Assembly (NCBI RefSeq): GCF_014297275.1
Contig: NZ_JACOQK010000001.1
Span: 744,001 to 808,000, forward strand
Source of the DNA: Clostridium facile
GTDB taxonomy: Bacteria > Bacillota > Clostridia > Oscillospirales > Ruminococcaceae
Length of the DNA: 64,000 bases
Direction: 5' to 3'
Below the pieces are notes generated by a model. It saw nothing but the letters and a program-made list of their open reading frames with translations. It did no database searches and was not told where the DNA came from. This document shows, piece by piece, positions 7,168 through 18,100 of the stretch (the stretch's first letter is position 1; every line of letters begins with the position of its first letter). The translations under genes were made by a program, and so were the position numbers.

Positions 7168-9714
7168 ATGCTAGAATTAAAACATATTAAAAAGGAATAC
7201 CGTTCAAAAAAGGGTGGAAATACGCTCGCTGTCAATGATATCTCATTGGTGTTTGAAAATACAGGCATGACGTTTTTGCTTGGAAAAAGCGGGAGTGGAA
7301 AATCCACGTTATTAAATATTATCGGTGGGTTGGATCGATACGATTCCGGAGAAATTACTATTTTAGGGAAAAGCAGCTCTAATTTTACCAAAGAAGATTT
7401 TGATTCTTATCGGAATACCTATGTTGGATTCATTTTCCAAGAGTTTCATGTATTAGAAGATTATACGGTATATGAAAATATCATACTGGCTCTACAGTTA
7501 CAAAAGAAAGAAGTAGACCACCAAAAAATACAAAGTTTACTTTCAAAATTAGAGTTATCAGAATTAAAAGACCGCAAAATCAATGAGCTTTCTGGCGGAC
7601 AAAAGCAACGGGTGGCAATTGCAAGGGCGTTGATTAAAGACCCTAAAATTATTTTAGCGGATGAGCCAACTGGTAACTTAGATAGTAAAACCAGCCGGCA
7701 GGTATTGGATTTATTAAAGCAGATCAGCAAAGAAAAATTAGTTATTATTGTATCCCATGATGAAGAGTCAGCTCAGGAATATGCGGACCGTATTATTGAG
7801 ATTAGGGATGGAGCGGTCATTCGAGATACCAAGGAAATCACTGAGGTTCCGCAAATATCAGAAAAATTTCAGCTAATCCGTTCTAAACTGCCAACAAAGG
7901 AGAGTTTTCGGTTAGGGGTTGGCAGTTTAAAACATAAGAAAATCCGCTTGTGCGCTACTATATTTTTAACTGCCTGCGCCCTGTTCTTTTTGGGAATGTC
8001 TGATACCATGGCATCCTTCCAAATGGCAAAAGCACATGCTAAATTAATGGTAGAGAATGAGAAAAACTTGGTTTCTATTCAACATATCGATCCATCTTCT
8101 ACTAGTTGGTATTCTATCAATCTGCCTTGGCAGCAAAAGGACATTGATGCTGTGAAAGATCAAATCCCAGAATTTATTTCCAGCTATCGCATTTCTTTAG
8201 ACCAGACAGAACTACAATATACCTCTCTGGGAATTAACCAGCCAACCAATTCTATGGAAGATAACTATTATACGGTTGGTGCCTATACACAAATGCAAGT
8301 GGTTCCTTTACCAGAAAACCAAACTTGGATTAAGGAAAATGTGATTGGTCATCTACCGCAAAATGAAGATGAAATTGTAATTTCCAATTATGTGTCTAGT
8401 ATCATCCAAAAATATGGAATACAGCCTTATACAGAAAATGAGTTGGACTTAACAGATGTTTATTACCCTGCAAACGACCAAGAATTAGTGGAAAAAGGGT
8501 TATATATCAACTTTAATGGCATAAAAAAAGTAAAGATTGTCGGCGTAATTCAATATGATTTAAGTAAATATGAAGCAATCAAAAAAACGATAGACAAAAC
8601 AACCTATTTATTATATAGCGACTTATCTTCTGAGGTTAAAGCCACCTATAACCGTATTTATGTGGCAGAAGATTTCTTCCAATATCTTAATATTCCAGAT
8701 ACTCCAATGGTAAATATGAATTATATTTATGATCTTTCCCTTGAAGATGGTACGGGGTTGTATGCGAATATTAACTATTCAAACAAGCCACTCACTTATT
8801 TTGATGGTACCAATTATCAGACGATTGATAAATTGAATGATCATCAAATTTTACTATCTCCAGAAGATATTGCTATGCTTTATTCTGATAATAGTTATGA
8901 GGCAGCTTTGGAGGAATATCTTTCAAAACAGCCAGAAGATGCGGATTTAGAGGCAATGGAAAAAAGCTATTTTGAGCACTTTGTTTCTCAGTACCGCCAG
9001 TTAATTGGAGAAAAAGTTCGTTTTTGTGTAAAAGGAATGAACGATAAAAATCTGACGGAGGAGAAGGAACTGGAAATTATAGGTGTTGTGCCATTGGATA
9101 AGCAAAATGGGCGCATATATACCTATGTTTCAGAACAGAATGTAGAACAATTTAAAACATACCCAATCGAACGGAACGAATTACTGTTCCATTGCTCTGA
9201 CCAAAAAGAATTACAGCAATTATTTACCGAATTCGCTCCAGGAGGAGAATACCAGGCAACTACAGTTTATAGTTCTGATTTAGTTAACATGAACGAGTTT
9301 TTTAATCTTGCAAAAAAAGTTGCGTTTTATATTAGCCTTGTATTTGCAGTATTTGCCTTAATTTTGATTACAAACTTTATCTTCTCCAGTATTGCTTACC
9401 GGAAGAAAGAGATTGGTATTTTGCGTGCCCTTGGTGCGAGGGGAATGGATGTATTTAAAATCTTTATGTGGGAAGGATTTTTCCTGGCACTCATTTCGGG
9501 CATATTGGCCTCCATTGGAACAGGAGTTGTGTGCGCGGTATTAAATCCAATGATAATCAATACAATTGGCATTGGTCTAACTCCGCTGATGTTTGGAATA
9601 CGCCAAATTGGATTAATTTTTGTAATTGTATTCGTTATTACGATTATCGCAAGCTTACTACCAATCCGAAAAATATCTAAAATGAAACCAATTGACGCAA
9701 TCCTAAAAAGATAA
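7168..9714 (+). CDS. ABC transporter, fused ATPase and FtsX-type permease (MacB-like)
   Basis: 848 aa with an N-terminal ATPase (about residues 1-225) fused to one permease domain. Walker A GKSGSGKST is near residue 39, the signature LSGGQKQRVAIARAL near 139, and Walker B ILADEPTGN near 162. A membrane helix near 265-285 starts the permease. A large extracytoplasmic MacB-type domain follows (about 290-705), then three helices in the FtsX domain (about 715-845). In Firmicutes this architecture belongs to mechanotransmission-type exporters of peptides, bacteriocins or lipids. It stands alone, with no partner permease, sensor kinase or regulator, so its substrate is open. The ribosome site GGAAGGAGAG precedes the ATG. 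Confidence 0.9.
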   Translation: MLELKHIKKEYRSKKGGNTLAVNDISLVFENTGMTFLLGKSGSGKSTLLNIIGGLDRYDSGEITILGKSSSNFTKEDFDSYRNTYVGFIFQEFHVLEDYTVYENIILALQLQKKEVDHQKIQSLLSKLELSELKDRKINELSGGQKQRVAIARALIKDPKIILADEPTGNLDSKTSRQVLDLLKQISKEKLVIIVSHDEESAQEYADRIIEIRDGAVIRDTKEITEVPQISEKFQLIRSKLPTKESFRLGVGSLKHKKIRLCATIFLTACALFFLGMSDTMASFQMAKAHAKLMVENEKNLVSIQHIDPSSTSWYSINLPWQQKDIDAVKDQIPEFISSYRISLDQTELQYTSLGINQPTNSMEDNYYTVGAYTQMQVVPLPENQTWIKENVIGHLPQNEDEIVISNYVSSIIQKYGIQPYTENELDLTDVYYPANDQELVEKGLYINFNGIKKVKIVGVIQYDLSKYEAIKKTIDKTTYLLYSDLSSEVKATYNRIYVAEDFFQYLNIPDTPMVNMNYIYDLSLEDGTGLYANINYSNKPLTYFDGTNYQTIDKLNDHQILLSPEDIAMLYSDNSYEAALEEYLSKQPEDADLEAMEKSYFEHFVSQYRQLIGEKVRFCVKGMNDKNLTEEKELEIIGVVPLDKQNGRIYTYVSEQNVEQFKTYPIERNELLFHCSDQKELQQLFTEFAPGGEYQATTVYSSDLVNMNEFFNLAKKVAFYISLVFAVFALILITNFIFSSIAYRKKEIGILRALGARGMDVFKIFMWEGFFLALISGILASIGTGVVCAVLNPMIINTIGIGLTPLMFGIRQIGLIFVIVFVITIIASLLPIRKISKMKPIDAILKR

Positions 9715-9719
9715 ACCAT

Positions 9720-9757
9720 AATTCCCAGCTATCCTGTAAGGTAGCTGGGAATTTATC
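9720..9757 (+). terminator. ABC transporter terminator
   Basis: AATTCCCAGCTA pairs perfectly with TAGCTGGGAATT over a 10-base loop, directly after the stop. Confidence 0.75.
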
Positions 9758-9802
9758 CTGTCTGCCGTATTTATAAAAGGGGATGAATAAACATTAAGCG
9801 AA

Positions 9803-9934
9803 ATGCCGAAACAGCGGGTAAACGGTTTTAATATTAAATGGATAGGTATACCGCTGGTTTGCTCAATGATTTTGATGATATCTAAAAAATTACAAACAGA
9901 AATCGTAAGGCGATCCATCAGTAGCGGGCAGTAA
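9803..9934 (+). CDS. Doubtful 43-aa ORF
   Basis: MPKQRVNGFNIKW... contains a short hydrophobic run (IPLVCSMILMI) and a basic C-terminus. A GGGG-rich ribosome-like site lies about 15 bases upstream, with an out-of-frame ATG between. No family is recognised. It may be a remnant of a larger gene in this otherwise empty 430-base stretch. Confidence 0.2.
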   Translation: MPKQRVNGFNIKWIGIPLVCSMILMISKKLQTEIVRRSISSGQ

Positions 9935-10068
9935 ATCCTAAAACAATGAATGTATATATTTCATTAACAGGATATTTATTAAGAATGATTCCAGATAAAA
10001 AAATTATTTCCATCAGATTAAGACAGAGAGCATACAATCCCAGTTAATGAACTACAGTTTTTTAACAT

Positions 10069-10100
10069 CAAAAAAGGCCCCAAATTTGGGACCTTTTTTG
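10069..10100 (-). terminator. GH78 terminator
   Basis: AAAAAAGG-CCCAAATTTGGG-CCTTTTTT palindrome; works for the minus-strand glycosidase and possibly in both directions. Confidence 0.75.
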
Positions 10101-10149
10101 CATTAAATCATTGGTTTTAACCATATAAAATAGTTAAGTATAAAATCAA

Positions 10150-13100
10150 TTACTTTCTTTTTTTATTCAACAGTACAAGAGCGCTAGCTGCTGTTGCCAA
10201 TGTAACAACCATTGCAATTGGAGCAACATCGCCAGTTTTAGCAGCATTTGCTTTTGTGGTTGTAGTTTCCTGTCCAGTTTGAGTTGTTTGGTCAACAGCA
10301 TTATTTTCTGTTGGAGCTTCAACAGGGGTTACAGACAATGCAACTAAACCATCCATTGCGGTTTGTACGGATTCAACTGCTGTGTCAACATCTTGTTGTG
10401 TAGCGTTTTCGTCAGCTAATACATTAGTTGCTTTTTCTAATGCTGATGTCAATACTGCGTAGCTTTCTGCTGTGTATGAGGTTGCGTCTTTGCTATTTGC
10501 TTCTGCAATAACCTGTTCCAATATGGATTTATCTGCTTTGAATCGCAGGTTTAGCATTGCGTTTAACAGGTTTGTTTCTGCTGTTTCAATCTCGTTTGCT
10601 AAAGCATTGTCTTTGTCTGCCAGCAATTCTTGTGCTGCTGCTAATGCTTCTTTAAATTCTGCTTGCCCAGCTTCCACATACTTAGTTAAGTCATAACTGC
10701 TCGCTGTGTTAACTAATTTTTGTAAGGAAGTAATATCACCTTTGACAAAGCCCAGTTTATGGATTTCGTTCAACAGAGTCTGCCATGCTGCATTTACTTC
10801 TTCCTGAGTTGCCCCTGTATTGGCTGCAACTGCTTTGGCATTTTCCAGTGCTGCAGTAAAGGATTTTTGAACATCTGCAATTACATTATCAAATGCTGGG
10901 TCAGCTTGTTGTTCTTCTGCGTATGCAATCACAGTGTTGAGGATGGTCTTGGAAGGCTGCGCTTTGTCGGTTGCTGTGAAGTGATAACTGCCGCTGCCTA
11001 CTGTATAGGTACAATATCCGTTTTCATCAATACCTGCAAAAGTCAATCCGTTACCATCTTTGCCAAGGATGTCATTTCCGCTTTCGGTAACAGCAGTAGC
11101 GTCTTTTACAGGGATAACGATAGTAGCGGTTGTGTTAGTAGGAACAACAACTTCCCAATTGAAATTGCCGTCTGTGTAATTCCAATTAGAACGGATCTCG
11201 CCGTATTTTGTTGTAGTAGCAGTATTGGCGGATGTCATACCTTCTGGAATATAAGGGGAGAGGGTGAAGTTTTCAAATGCGATTCCATCGTTGTTAATAC
11301 CACCAATTCCCTCATAGAACCATTGGTCAATATGACCCATCATAATATGGCTTTGGGAGCCGCTTCCGTTCCAGTGTTCTGGAAGGGATGTGTTTCTGCC
11401 AATAAAGTAGGTATAGCTAGGCATGGTATCGTTCATTGCCATTTTATAAACCAGGTCATTGTAGCCATTTTCCCTTAATACACTAATCATATATTTCAGG
11501 GTAACTTCCCCTGTGTTCAGGTGGTAGTCATTTTCTACAATGTTGTTTACCAGGTTTTGTAATACCATTTCTTCATAGCCTTCTGGCACCAAATCATTGA
11601 ATAATGCCAATGAGTAAACAGATTGGAGGTCAAAGTCCTGTAGTGGTGCGAATGCTTCCTGCTGTTTGTTATTTTCTTTTACAGGTCCTTTATACATACC
11701 TGTTTCGTAGTTGAAGAACAGTTTGTTAAACTCTGCTTTAATGTTTTCGTATAAAGTTGCGTATTCTGCAGCTTTTTCTGTATCACCTAAAGTGGTAGCG
11801 ATTTCGGACATTGTTTTTGCTAATTGGGCGTAAACTGGAGTAGTGATTAATACAGTTGATTGAGAAATTTGGGTTTGTACTTTTACTCCATATGGATCGC
11901 CCTGATATTCGCCCCAGTCACCCAGACCGTAATCGTAAAGTACATAATCAAAGTCAGTGTAACTCAGGCTAGGATCAGCGGCAATCGCCTCATCAAGTCC
12001 TTGTTTATAGCTGTCCCGTCTGTTGTTATAATGCTGCATCAGTTTCTGCATCGCATCCCAGGATTTTTCCAAAATCTGTTTGTCGCCATAGGTTTCGTAG
12101 GTGTACCATGGAACCAAAATAGCGGCTCCACCCCAGGATAAATCGTCATTATAGTTACCACCTTGAGGAGAGTAGCCAGGCAGGGTACTTGGCATTAAAC
12201 CGTCTTCATATTGGCCTTCCCTTTGGTCTTGTGCGATTTTTTCCATGTAAGCAGCAATATTATAATTGTAAGAAAGAAGCTCATAGGTCAGATGGCTTTG
12301 TTCCATCCAGCCTAATTTTTCCCTTTGAGGGCAGTCGGTATAAGTATCATACATGTTGTTTTCAGCTGAACGTAAAATCAGATCATGTACTGCGTTTACA
12401 TCTTGGTCTGAAGTTTCAAATTCACCAACTTGTTCGTTAGAAACCATAATCTCCAAACCGCGAATCATATCAGGGGTAAGTTCCACATCAGTATCCCCAA
12501 TTACGGTAACTTCCAGCCATCTAAATCCATGGTACATGAAGTTTGGATGCCATGTTTCCCCATTTTCGTCCCCTTTAAAAATGTAGGTATCGTATAATGG
12601 AGTTTCCCCATAAGAAGCCTGGCTAACCCTTTGGGTAGAAGAATTGAACTGTTCCGCAGGAAGCATTTTCAATTTAGTACCTTCGGGCAGAGTCGCATTC
12701 AGTTCAAACCATCCTGCGAAGTTTACACCTAAATCGAATACATATACATTTTCTTCAGGGTGATAGAAGTTCACTGTTTCGTGAGTATCCACGATTTTGG
12801 AACCTGGGTACATTCTGGATTTAAATGCCCCCATAGGAACTTCGGAGCCATCACTGGAGCTGAGCATGGTATTTTCAATCACACAGTTCTGCCAATTGGA
12901 ATAGTCAAACCCTGGTGAATCCCATCCTGGCTGTTCCAGACGTGCGTCATAATCCTCACCACCATACCAATGGGAAAGCACGGTTGGGCCGTTGGTCCAT
13001 TTCCAGCTGTCATCAGAAAGGATGGTCTGAGTAGAACCGTCTTCATAGGTAATTTCCAATTGGGCGTACAGTTTCAGTTTGCCGTTGGTGCGGTCAGCTT

Positions 13101-14505
13101 TACTGTAACGCAACGCATACCTTGGGTTATCATAGATGCCGTTCCCAAGCATTGCACCAATTACGTTTTCGCCTTCGTTGTTTAACAGTTCTGTTACATC
13201 ATATGTATTGTAGAAAATAGATTTTTCATATTCGGTCAAACCAGGTTCCAAAACGTTGTCAGTCACCTTGTTGCCATTAATCCGCATTTCATAGATGCCG
13301 AGTCCGCTGGAATAGAGGGTAGCGGATTTGATCTGTTTACCACTGTCAGTATTAAAAGATTTAGCGATTAAAGGAAGGGAATTCCCTGTTGGCAACTCGT
13401 TGGCAGGCGCTTCAGCGTCTACAACCTGTTCACCGATAACCCATTGGGTATTAATATCTTCCCCACTGTCTGTCAAGGAAGGTTTTGCGGCATAGAGTGA
13501 GTCATTGTTCGTGAAAGATACAGTATAGCTGGAAGGGAAGTCAGCAACCTTTGATGGGTCGGATATTGCTTCATTTCCTAAAGCAGGGTAAATCCATACT
13601 TCATCAATGGTAACATCAGAGCCCAGTTTAAAGTTAACCCAGTCATTAAAGCTTTTTACTTTACCGTTGGAGTTGTTGATGTAGTCTCCATTTTCATCAA
13701 TGTATTTTTCATTTTGCAGGTCTGGGTCAAGGGCATAGCGGGATTGGTATCCGGCTGGCACTTTTACAGAATCTCTAACGCCATCATTGATATAGGAATT
13801 GTTCCATATTTTGGATACATTGTCCTGGTTTTGAGTAGAAGTACTTTTTTTGTACAGCAGGTTGTTCTCATAATTTGGGTCTGTTTGTGAATTGTAAGCT
13901 TCGATTTCAGCAATTCTAGTTCTATATTGTCCTACTGTGGAAGGAAGTCCCATTTTTTGTACCGCAAAACGGAAGTATTGGGCAGTAATTGGTTGGTCAA
14001 ACTTGATTTTAATAGGATTATAATCCACTTCTCCTGCATCTGCGTTGTAAGTAATCCAATCCGCTTTTAATTCGGTTTCAGGATCAAATTTACCGGTGGA
14101 AAAATAGGCAGGTTCGCTGAATGCACTTTCATTGCCGTGATTATCCCATACTTTTACTTGCCAATAATATTTTGTGGAAGAAGCCAGAGCATCACCTTCA
14201 TATTTTACATTGATACTATTTGGGGATGTCACCTTTCCAGTATCCCATACAACTGTGCCATCTGGGCTTTCCTGATATACTTTAATTTGGTAAGCGGTTT
14301 GCAGCGTACCTCTTTCGCTGGATTGGATTACCCAGCTAAAGTTTGGGTTTGTAGTATCCACCCCAAGAGGGTTGGTTAATTCTTCGGTTTTTAAATTACT
14401 TAATGTAAGTTTTGCGCCTTGCAAAGCACCAGTTTGGATTGAAAAAACAGAGAGCAGCATACATACTGCCAGAATCAATCCAATTACTCGTTTGAATTTT
14501 TTCAT
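10150..14505 (-). CDS. Secreted, wall-anchored alpha-L-rhamnosidase, GH78
   Basis: 1451 aa. GH78 enzymes hydrolyse terminal alpha-L-rhamnose by inversion. Signal peptide at 1-28 (MKKFKRVIGLILAVCMLLSVFS). Next is a rhamnosidase N-terminal beta domain (about 35-140, LTNPLGVDTTNPNFSW). An inserted F5/8-like region (YFRFAVQKMG, IAEIEAYNSQ) spans about 165-350. The catalytic (alpha/alpha)6 domain has TDCPQREKLGWMEQ near 722, holding the acid/base region, DYGLGDWGEY near 858 and EHWNGSGSQSHIMMGH near 1045. Three FIVAR-like helical repeats (about 1190-1390) and a threonine/glutamine linker lead to AAKTGD, a helix and KKRK, a variant sorting signal. Ribosome site GGAGGAATT precedes ATG. Transcribed alone with its own terminator. 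Confidence 0.92.
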   Translation of the reverse strand: MKKFKRVIGLILAVCMLLSVFSIQTGALQGAKLTLSNLKTEELTNPLGVDTTNPNFSWVIQSSERGTLQTAYQIKVYQESPDGTVVWDTGKVTSPNSINVKYEGDALASSTKYYWQVKVWDNHGNESAFSEPAYFSTGKFDPETELKADWITYNADAGEVDYNPIKIKFDQPITAQYFRFAVQKMGLPSTVGQYRTRIAEIEAYNSQTDPNYENNLLYKKSTSTQNQDNVSKIWNNSYINDGVRDSVKVPAGYQSRYALDPDLQNEKYIDENGDYINNSNGKVKSFNDWVNFKLGSDVTIDEVWIYPALGNEAISDPSKVADFPSSYTVSFTNNDSLYAAKPSLTDSGEDINTQWVIGEQVVDAEAPANELPTGNSLPLIAKSFNTDSGKQIKSATLYSSGLGIYEMRINGNKVTDNVLEPGLTEYEKSIFYNTYDVTELLNNEGENVIGAMLGNGIYDNPRYALRYSKADRTNGKLKLYAQLEITYEDGSTQTILSDDSWKWTNGPTVLSHWYGGEDYDARLEQPGWDSPGFDYSNWQNCVIENTMLSSSDGSEVPMGAFKSRMYPGSKIVDTHETVNFYHPEENVYVFDLGVNFAGWFELNATLPEGTKLKMLPAEQFNSSTQRVSQASYGETPLYDTYIFKGDENGETWHPNFMYHGFRWLEVTVIGDTDVELTPDMIRGLEIMVSNEQVGEFETSDQDVNAVHDLILRSAENNMYDTYTDCPQREKLGWMEQSHLTYELLSYNYNIAAYMEKIAQDQREGQYEDGLMPSTLPGYSPQGGNYNDDLSWGGAAILVPWYTYETYGDKQILEKSWDAMQKLMQHYNNRRDSYKQGLDEAIAADPSLSYTDFDYVLYDYGLGDWGEYQGDPYGVKVQTQISQSTVLITTPVYAQLAKTMSEIATTLGDTEKAAEYATLYENIKAEFNKLFFNYETGMYKGPVKENNKQQEAFAPLQDFDLQSVYSLALFNDLVPEGYEEMVLQNLVNNIVENDYHLNTGEVTLKYMISVLRENGYNDLVYKMAMNDTMPSYTYFIGRNTSLPEHWNGSGSQSHIMMGHIDQWFYEGIGGINNDGIAFENFTLSPYIPEGMTSANTATTTKYGEIRSNWNYTDGNFNWEVVVPTNTTATIVIPVKDATAVTESGNDILGKDGNGLTFAGIDENGYCTYTVGSGSYHFTATDKAQPSKTILNTVIAYAEEQQADPAFDNVIADVQKSFTAALENAKAVAANTGATQEEVNAAWQTLLNEIHKLGFVKGDITSLQKLVNTASSYDLTKYVEAGQAEFKEALAAAQELLADKDNALANEIETAETNLLNAMLNLRFKADKSILEQVIAEANSKDATSYTAESYAVLTSALEKATNVLADENATQQDVDTAVESVQTAMDGLVALSVTPVEAPTENNAVDQTTQTGQETTTTKANAAKTGDVAPIAMVVTLATAASALVLLNKKRK
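10211..10539 (-). repeat. Direct repeat copy A (C-terminus of GH78)
   Basis: 329 bases nearly identical to 15215-15543, offset 5004, with only about five substitutions seen by eye. It codes for the last FIVAR-like unit, the linker and the KTGD anchor. Flanking sequence diverges sharply. Confidence 0.9.
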
Positions 14506-14694
14506 TTAAAAAATTCCTCCTTCTCTTTTGTGGTTTGTTTCACCCATTTGGGCAAGCGAACATTGTGTTAGTAGCAAGCCCCCTTCCACCCGAAAATGTG
14601 TACTTTTTCAGGCAGAAAAAAACTCAAAATTTTCTAGTAAATTTTGAGCAAAAAATAAAAATAATGACTAGAACTAAAAAGTACACCTTAGCTT

Positions 14695-14716
14695 AATATA
14701 TCTTATGGGATATATT
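14695..14716. promoter_or_regulatory. Candidate operator, inverted repeat
   Basis: AATATATC and GATATATT with a 6-base spacer, about 190 bases upstream of the GH78 start. The AT-richness of the region makes a chance match possible. Confidence 0.3.
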
Positions 14717-15065
14717 GGAGCAGATATAATTATTGCACGATAAAAAAAGAAAATCAAGAGGTAAAAGTAATGAATTTTAAAAGAAAAAAATAGGTAAATC
14801 AACAATAAAATGGTAATATTTTATTAAAAATGGAAAAATAAATTCACATTATCCAAAATAATTATGGGACACTTCTTTTTAGAAATAGGAAAGTAAATTA
14901 ACAAATAAAAAGTTTTCATTCTTAGTTTTCTTATTTTTTTCATGAGAGGATTTTATATGCTTAATAACTATTGGTGTAAGTTTGTTAGATAGTATTAAAA
15001 TATTATCATAGAAATCCATTAAATTATCTTCTGGTTAAGAGGAAAGAGGTTTATTATTAGGTAAA

Positions 15066-15098
15066 AAAACAGACCCCGTTATTTCGAGGTCTGTTTTA
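15066..15098 (-). terminator. Terminator of GH106-like gene
   Basis: AACAGACC and GGTCTGTT flank a loop, with TTTTTTT on the minus strand. Confidence 0.75.
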
Positions 15099-15153
15099 TA
15101 TGGCACGAATACTAATTTTGTAAACGATTCAGTCCATAGTTTAAAAGCAAATA

Positions 15154-18100
15154 TTATTTTCTTTTTTTGTTTACGAACATTAAAGTGCCAGCAGCAGCTA
15201 CGAAAGTGGCAATCATTGCAATTGGAGCAACATCGCCAGTTTTAGCAGCATTTGCTTTTGTGGTTGTAGTTTCCTGTCCAGTTTGAGTTGTTTGGTCAAC
15301 AGCATTATTTTCTGTTGGAGCTTCAACAGGGGTTCCAGACAATGCAACTAAACCATCTATTGCGGTTTGTACGGATTCAACTGCTGTGTCAACATCTTGT
15401 TGTGTAGCGTTTTCGTCAGCTAATACATTAGTTGCTTTTTCTACTGCTGATGTCAATACTGCGTAGCTTTCTGCTGTGTATGAGGTTGCGTCTTTGCTAT
15501 TTGCTTCTGCAATAACCTGTTCCAATACGGATTTATCCGCTTTCAATCTCAAATCCAACAAAGCGTTTAATAAAGTATCCGTAGCTTGTTGCACTTCGTC
15601 TTTCATTGCTTCGCCAGGCACTACTTCTTTTGCGGAATTCAATGCTGTTTCCACTGCGGAGAAGTCCACATATTGTTCTGGAACTAGGGATTCCGCGTAT
15701 TCGATTAACAGGTTCAAATTGGTGGTATCCCCTGCGATGAATCCTAATTTTTGGATTTCTTTTAATAGGGTTAGCCAAGCCTGGTCAACAGCTGTCTGGG
15801 ATGCGGATTCATCCTGATAAACAGCCTTTGCGTTTTCCAGAGCTTCATTGAAAGATTTTTGCACGCTGGTAATAGCGTTATCTACCTCACCATTGGCAAC
15901 GCATTCTTCCGCGTTTGCAATTACTTGTTCCAGAATGTGTTTATCGATTTTATTCACTTCACCTACTGTGTAGAGGTTCAGGCTAGCGTTGGTCAATCCA
16001 TTTTCAGATGTGGAAGAACCACCTGGGCCACCTGGGCCTCCTCCTGGAGGTGCTGGTGCATCGGCTGCCATCATTGTTGCAGCAGAATTAGACGCATTTT
16101 TGCGGTTTTCCAAATCGCCACATACTTTAATGGTGATGGTGTTTTCTCCTGGGGTTAAAATAGTGCCTAAATCCAGGTAATGGTGCAGAGGGTTAATTCC
16201 TTCTACATCAGTAGTACCATTGGAGTTTGTGACAGTAATCTGGGTTACCGCATTATAAAGATTGTTATAATCGTAGTTGAGCACTGCCCAAATTTTTGCT
16301 TGATCACCGTAGTTTGGAACGTTTACAGTAATACTATAGGTTCCAATACCAGAAATATCAGAAGCCTTGCTAACCCCCAAAGTGTTTAGTTGTTCTTCGG
16401 TTAGGCTTAAATCTTTCCAGTTTACCAGAGTTGTGGTTAAACCGTTCAGATCAATTTTTTCAGATAAAGTTGGGTCGATTAAATTGCCGTCCTCATCTGT
16501 GTTGCCTTCGGTCAATGGTCCCCAGCTTTGCAGATCCAGGTTCCAAGTATTTTCTCCACCCAATTCGATTGTAGTTTGTTCTGCCGTTTCTTCTGGAATA
16601 ATTGCCTGTGCGGCAATTGCTTCATTATCAGAAACTACAATATAGAACAGGTCGCCTTCTTCAATATCCAACTGGAAGCTTACGGTTCCATTGTTGGATG
16701 TGTAGTTTGTGATAGCAGTTACTTCTCCGGTGGCTGTATCCAGTTTGTAAGGAGCACCATTCCCTTTTAAAGTAACCATGGTGGAAATATCACCGGCTTC
16801 TTCGCCAGGGCCACCACCGTGTTCGCTAGATGCGGATTCATCGGATTCGTTGTACATTAGATAGTATTTGCTTCCGTCAACATCGTCGAAACGGGTAGAT
16901 TCCAGCCATTTCGCATCGTAGGAAACACCCGAGTCAATGTTTTCCTCAATGTACGCAAGCGCTTCATCATCAGAAGAAACCTTTACATAGGATGGCTGTT
17001 GTTGCAGTTCCGCATATAGGCTTTGGATGGTTTCATCCTCGCCGTTGTAAGAAGTGCCGTAAACAGCGTTGATATTTCCGTTGTTATCCACGATGGTCAA
17101 ACCAGCTTTTGCGAAATCTACGATTTTTTGCATTGCTTCTACAGACATCTTAGAGATATTATCCAGAATCAGAACTTGATATTCCGCTTCAGAGGATAAT
17201 ACAGTTTTTCCATCCTCATTGGTAGTTGTAGCAGCATATTCGCTTTCAATCATACCTTTGGTCAGGATATTGTAGGTATAACCTTTCCCCACCATATCTT
17301 GTTCATTGGACATCAGTTCAGAAGCAGATAAATTGGAATTTGCAGCATCTTTCAGGATTGCGACTGGTATTTTTGCGGTTCCGTCTTGCAGAATACCTTG
17401 CACACGAGCAATATAATCTGTGAAGATATCCACATCATCCCACCAAGTCTGACGGCTGTTCCAAGCCATAAAGCTCATAAAGGTCCAGCCTGGCCACTGT
17501 TTATCATAATCTGTGTATGATTTTTTAAATGGAGTACCATGTAAAATAACCCTGTTTACCCCTTCGGAATAATAACGGTTTAATGTATTCAGGCAATAGT
17601 ACCATGCAGGAGTTTCACTAAAGCCTGTACCAAAGGTCAAAGCTTCCATAGACATATAGTGTTGGTCTGGATTTAAGTTTACAGCTCCGGCAATGGTACG
17701 GGTTCCGTTGCCATCAGAGCCATTATCGGATTCCGGAATATCAGCAGCCAAAGCGGAATCACCAGCATCCACTGCGCTTAAACCATGTCCCTGTGCACGG
17801 TAGCTATAGCCAAATCCTTTTGCCCAATCGCTAATTACAGCATTATGTTCGTGGGTGTATTGGTAAGACAATGTTTGGCTGTAATCCTCATTGATTCTAT
17901 TAGCAGCTGTGGTATCGTTGCAACTTAAACCAGCAATTAAACTTGCGTATGGAGCAATACTGTAGCCATTATAGGAAGCAAAATTGTCTAACAGGTTTTT
18001 GGACCACAATTGTCCAGTATGGCTTAATTCAATGGAATCTTCAAAAATGGTGCCGCCGTTTTTCTCCAATGCTGCCTGTACGGTAGTGGTAGAGCCATCT

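Larger units (their letters stand above)
14506..15153 (-). other. Intergenic region upstream of GH78
   Basis: 648 very AT-rich bases. A perfect inverted repeat AATATATC-6-GATATATT (14695-14716) could be an operator for the rhamnosidase. The terminator of the next gene lies near 15068. No ORF is supported. Confidence 0.5.
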
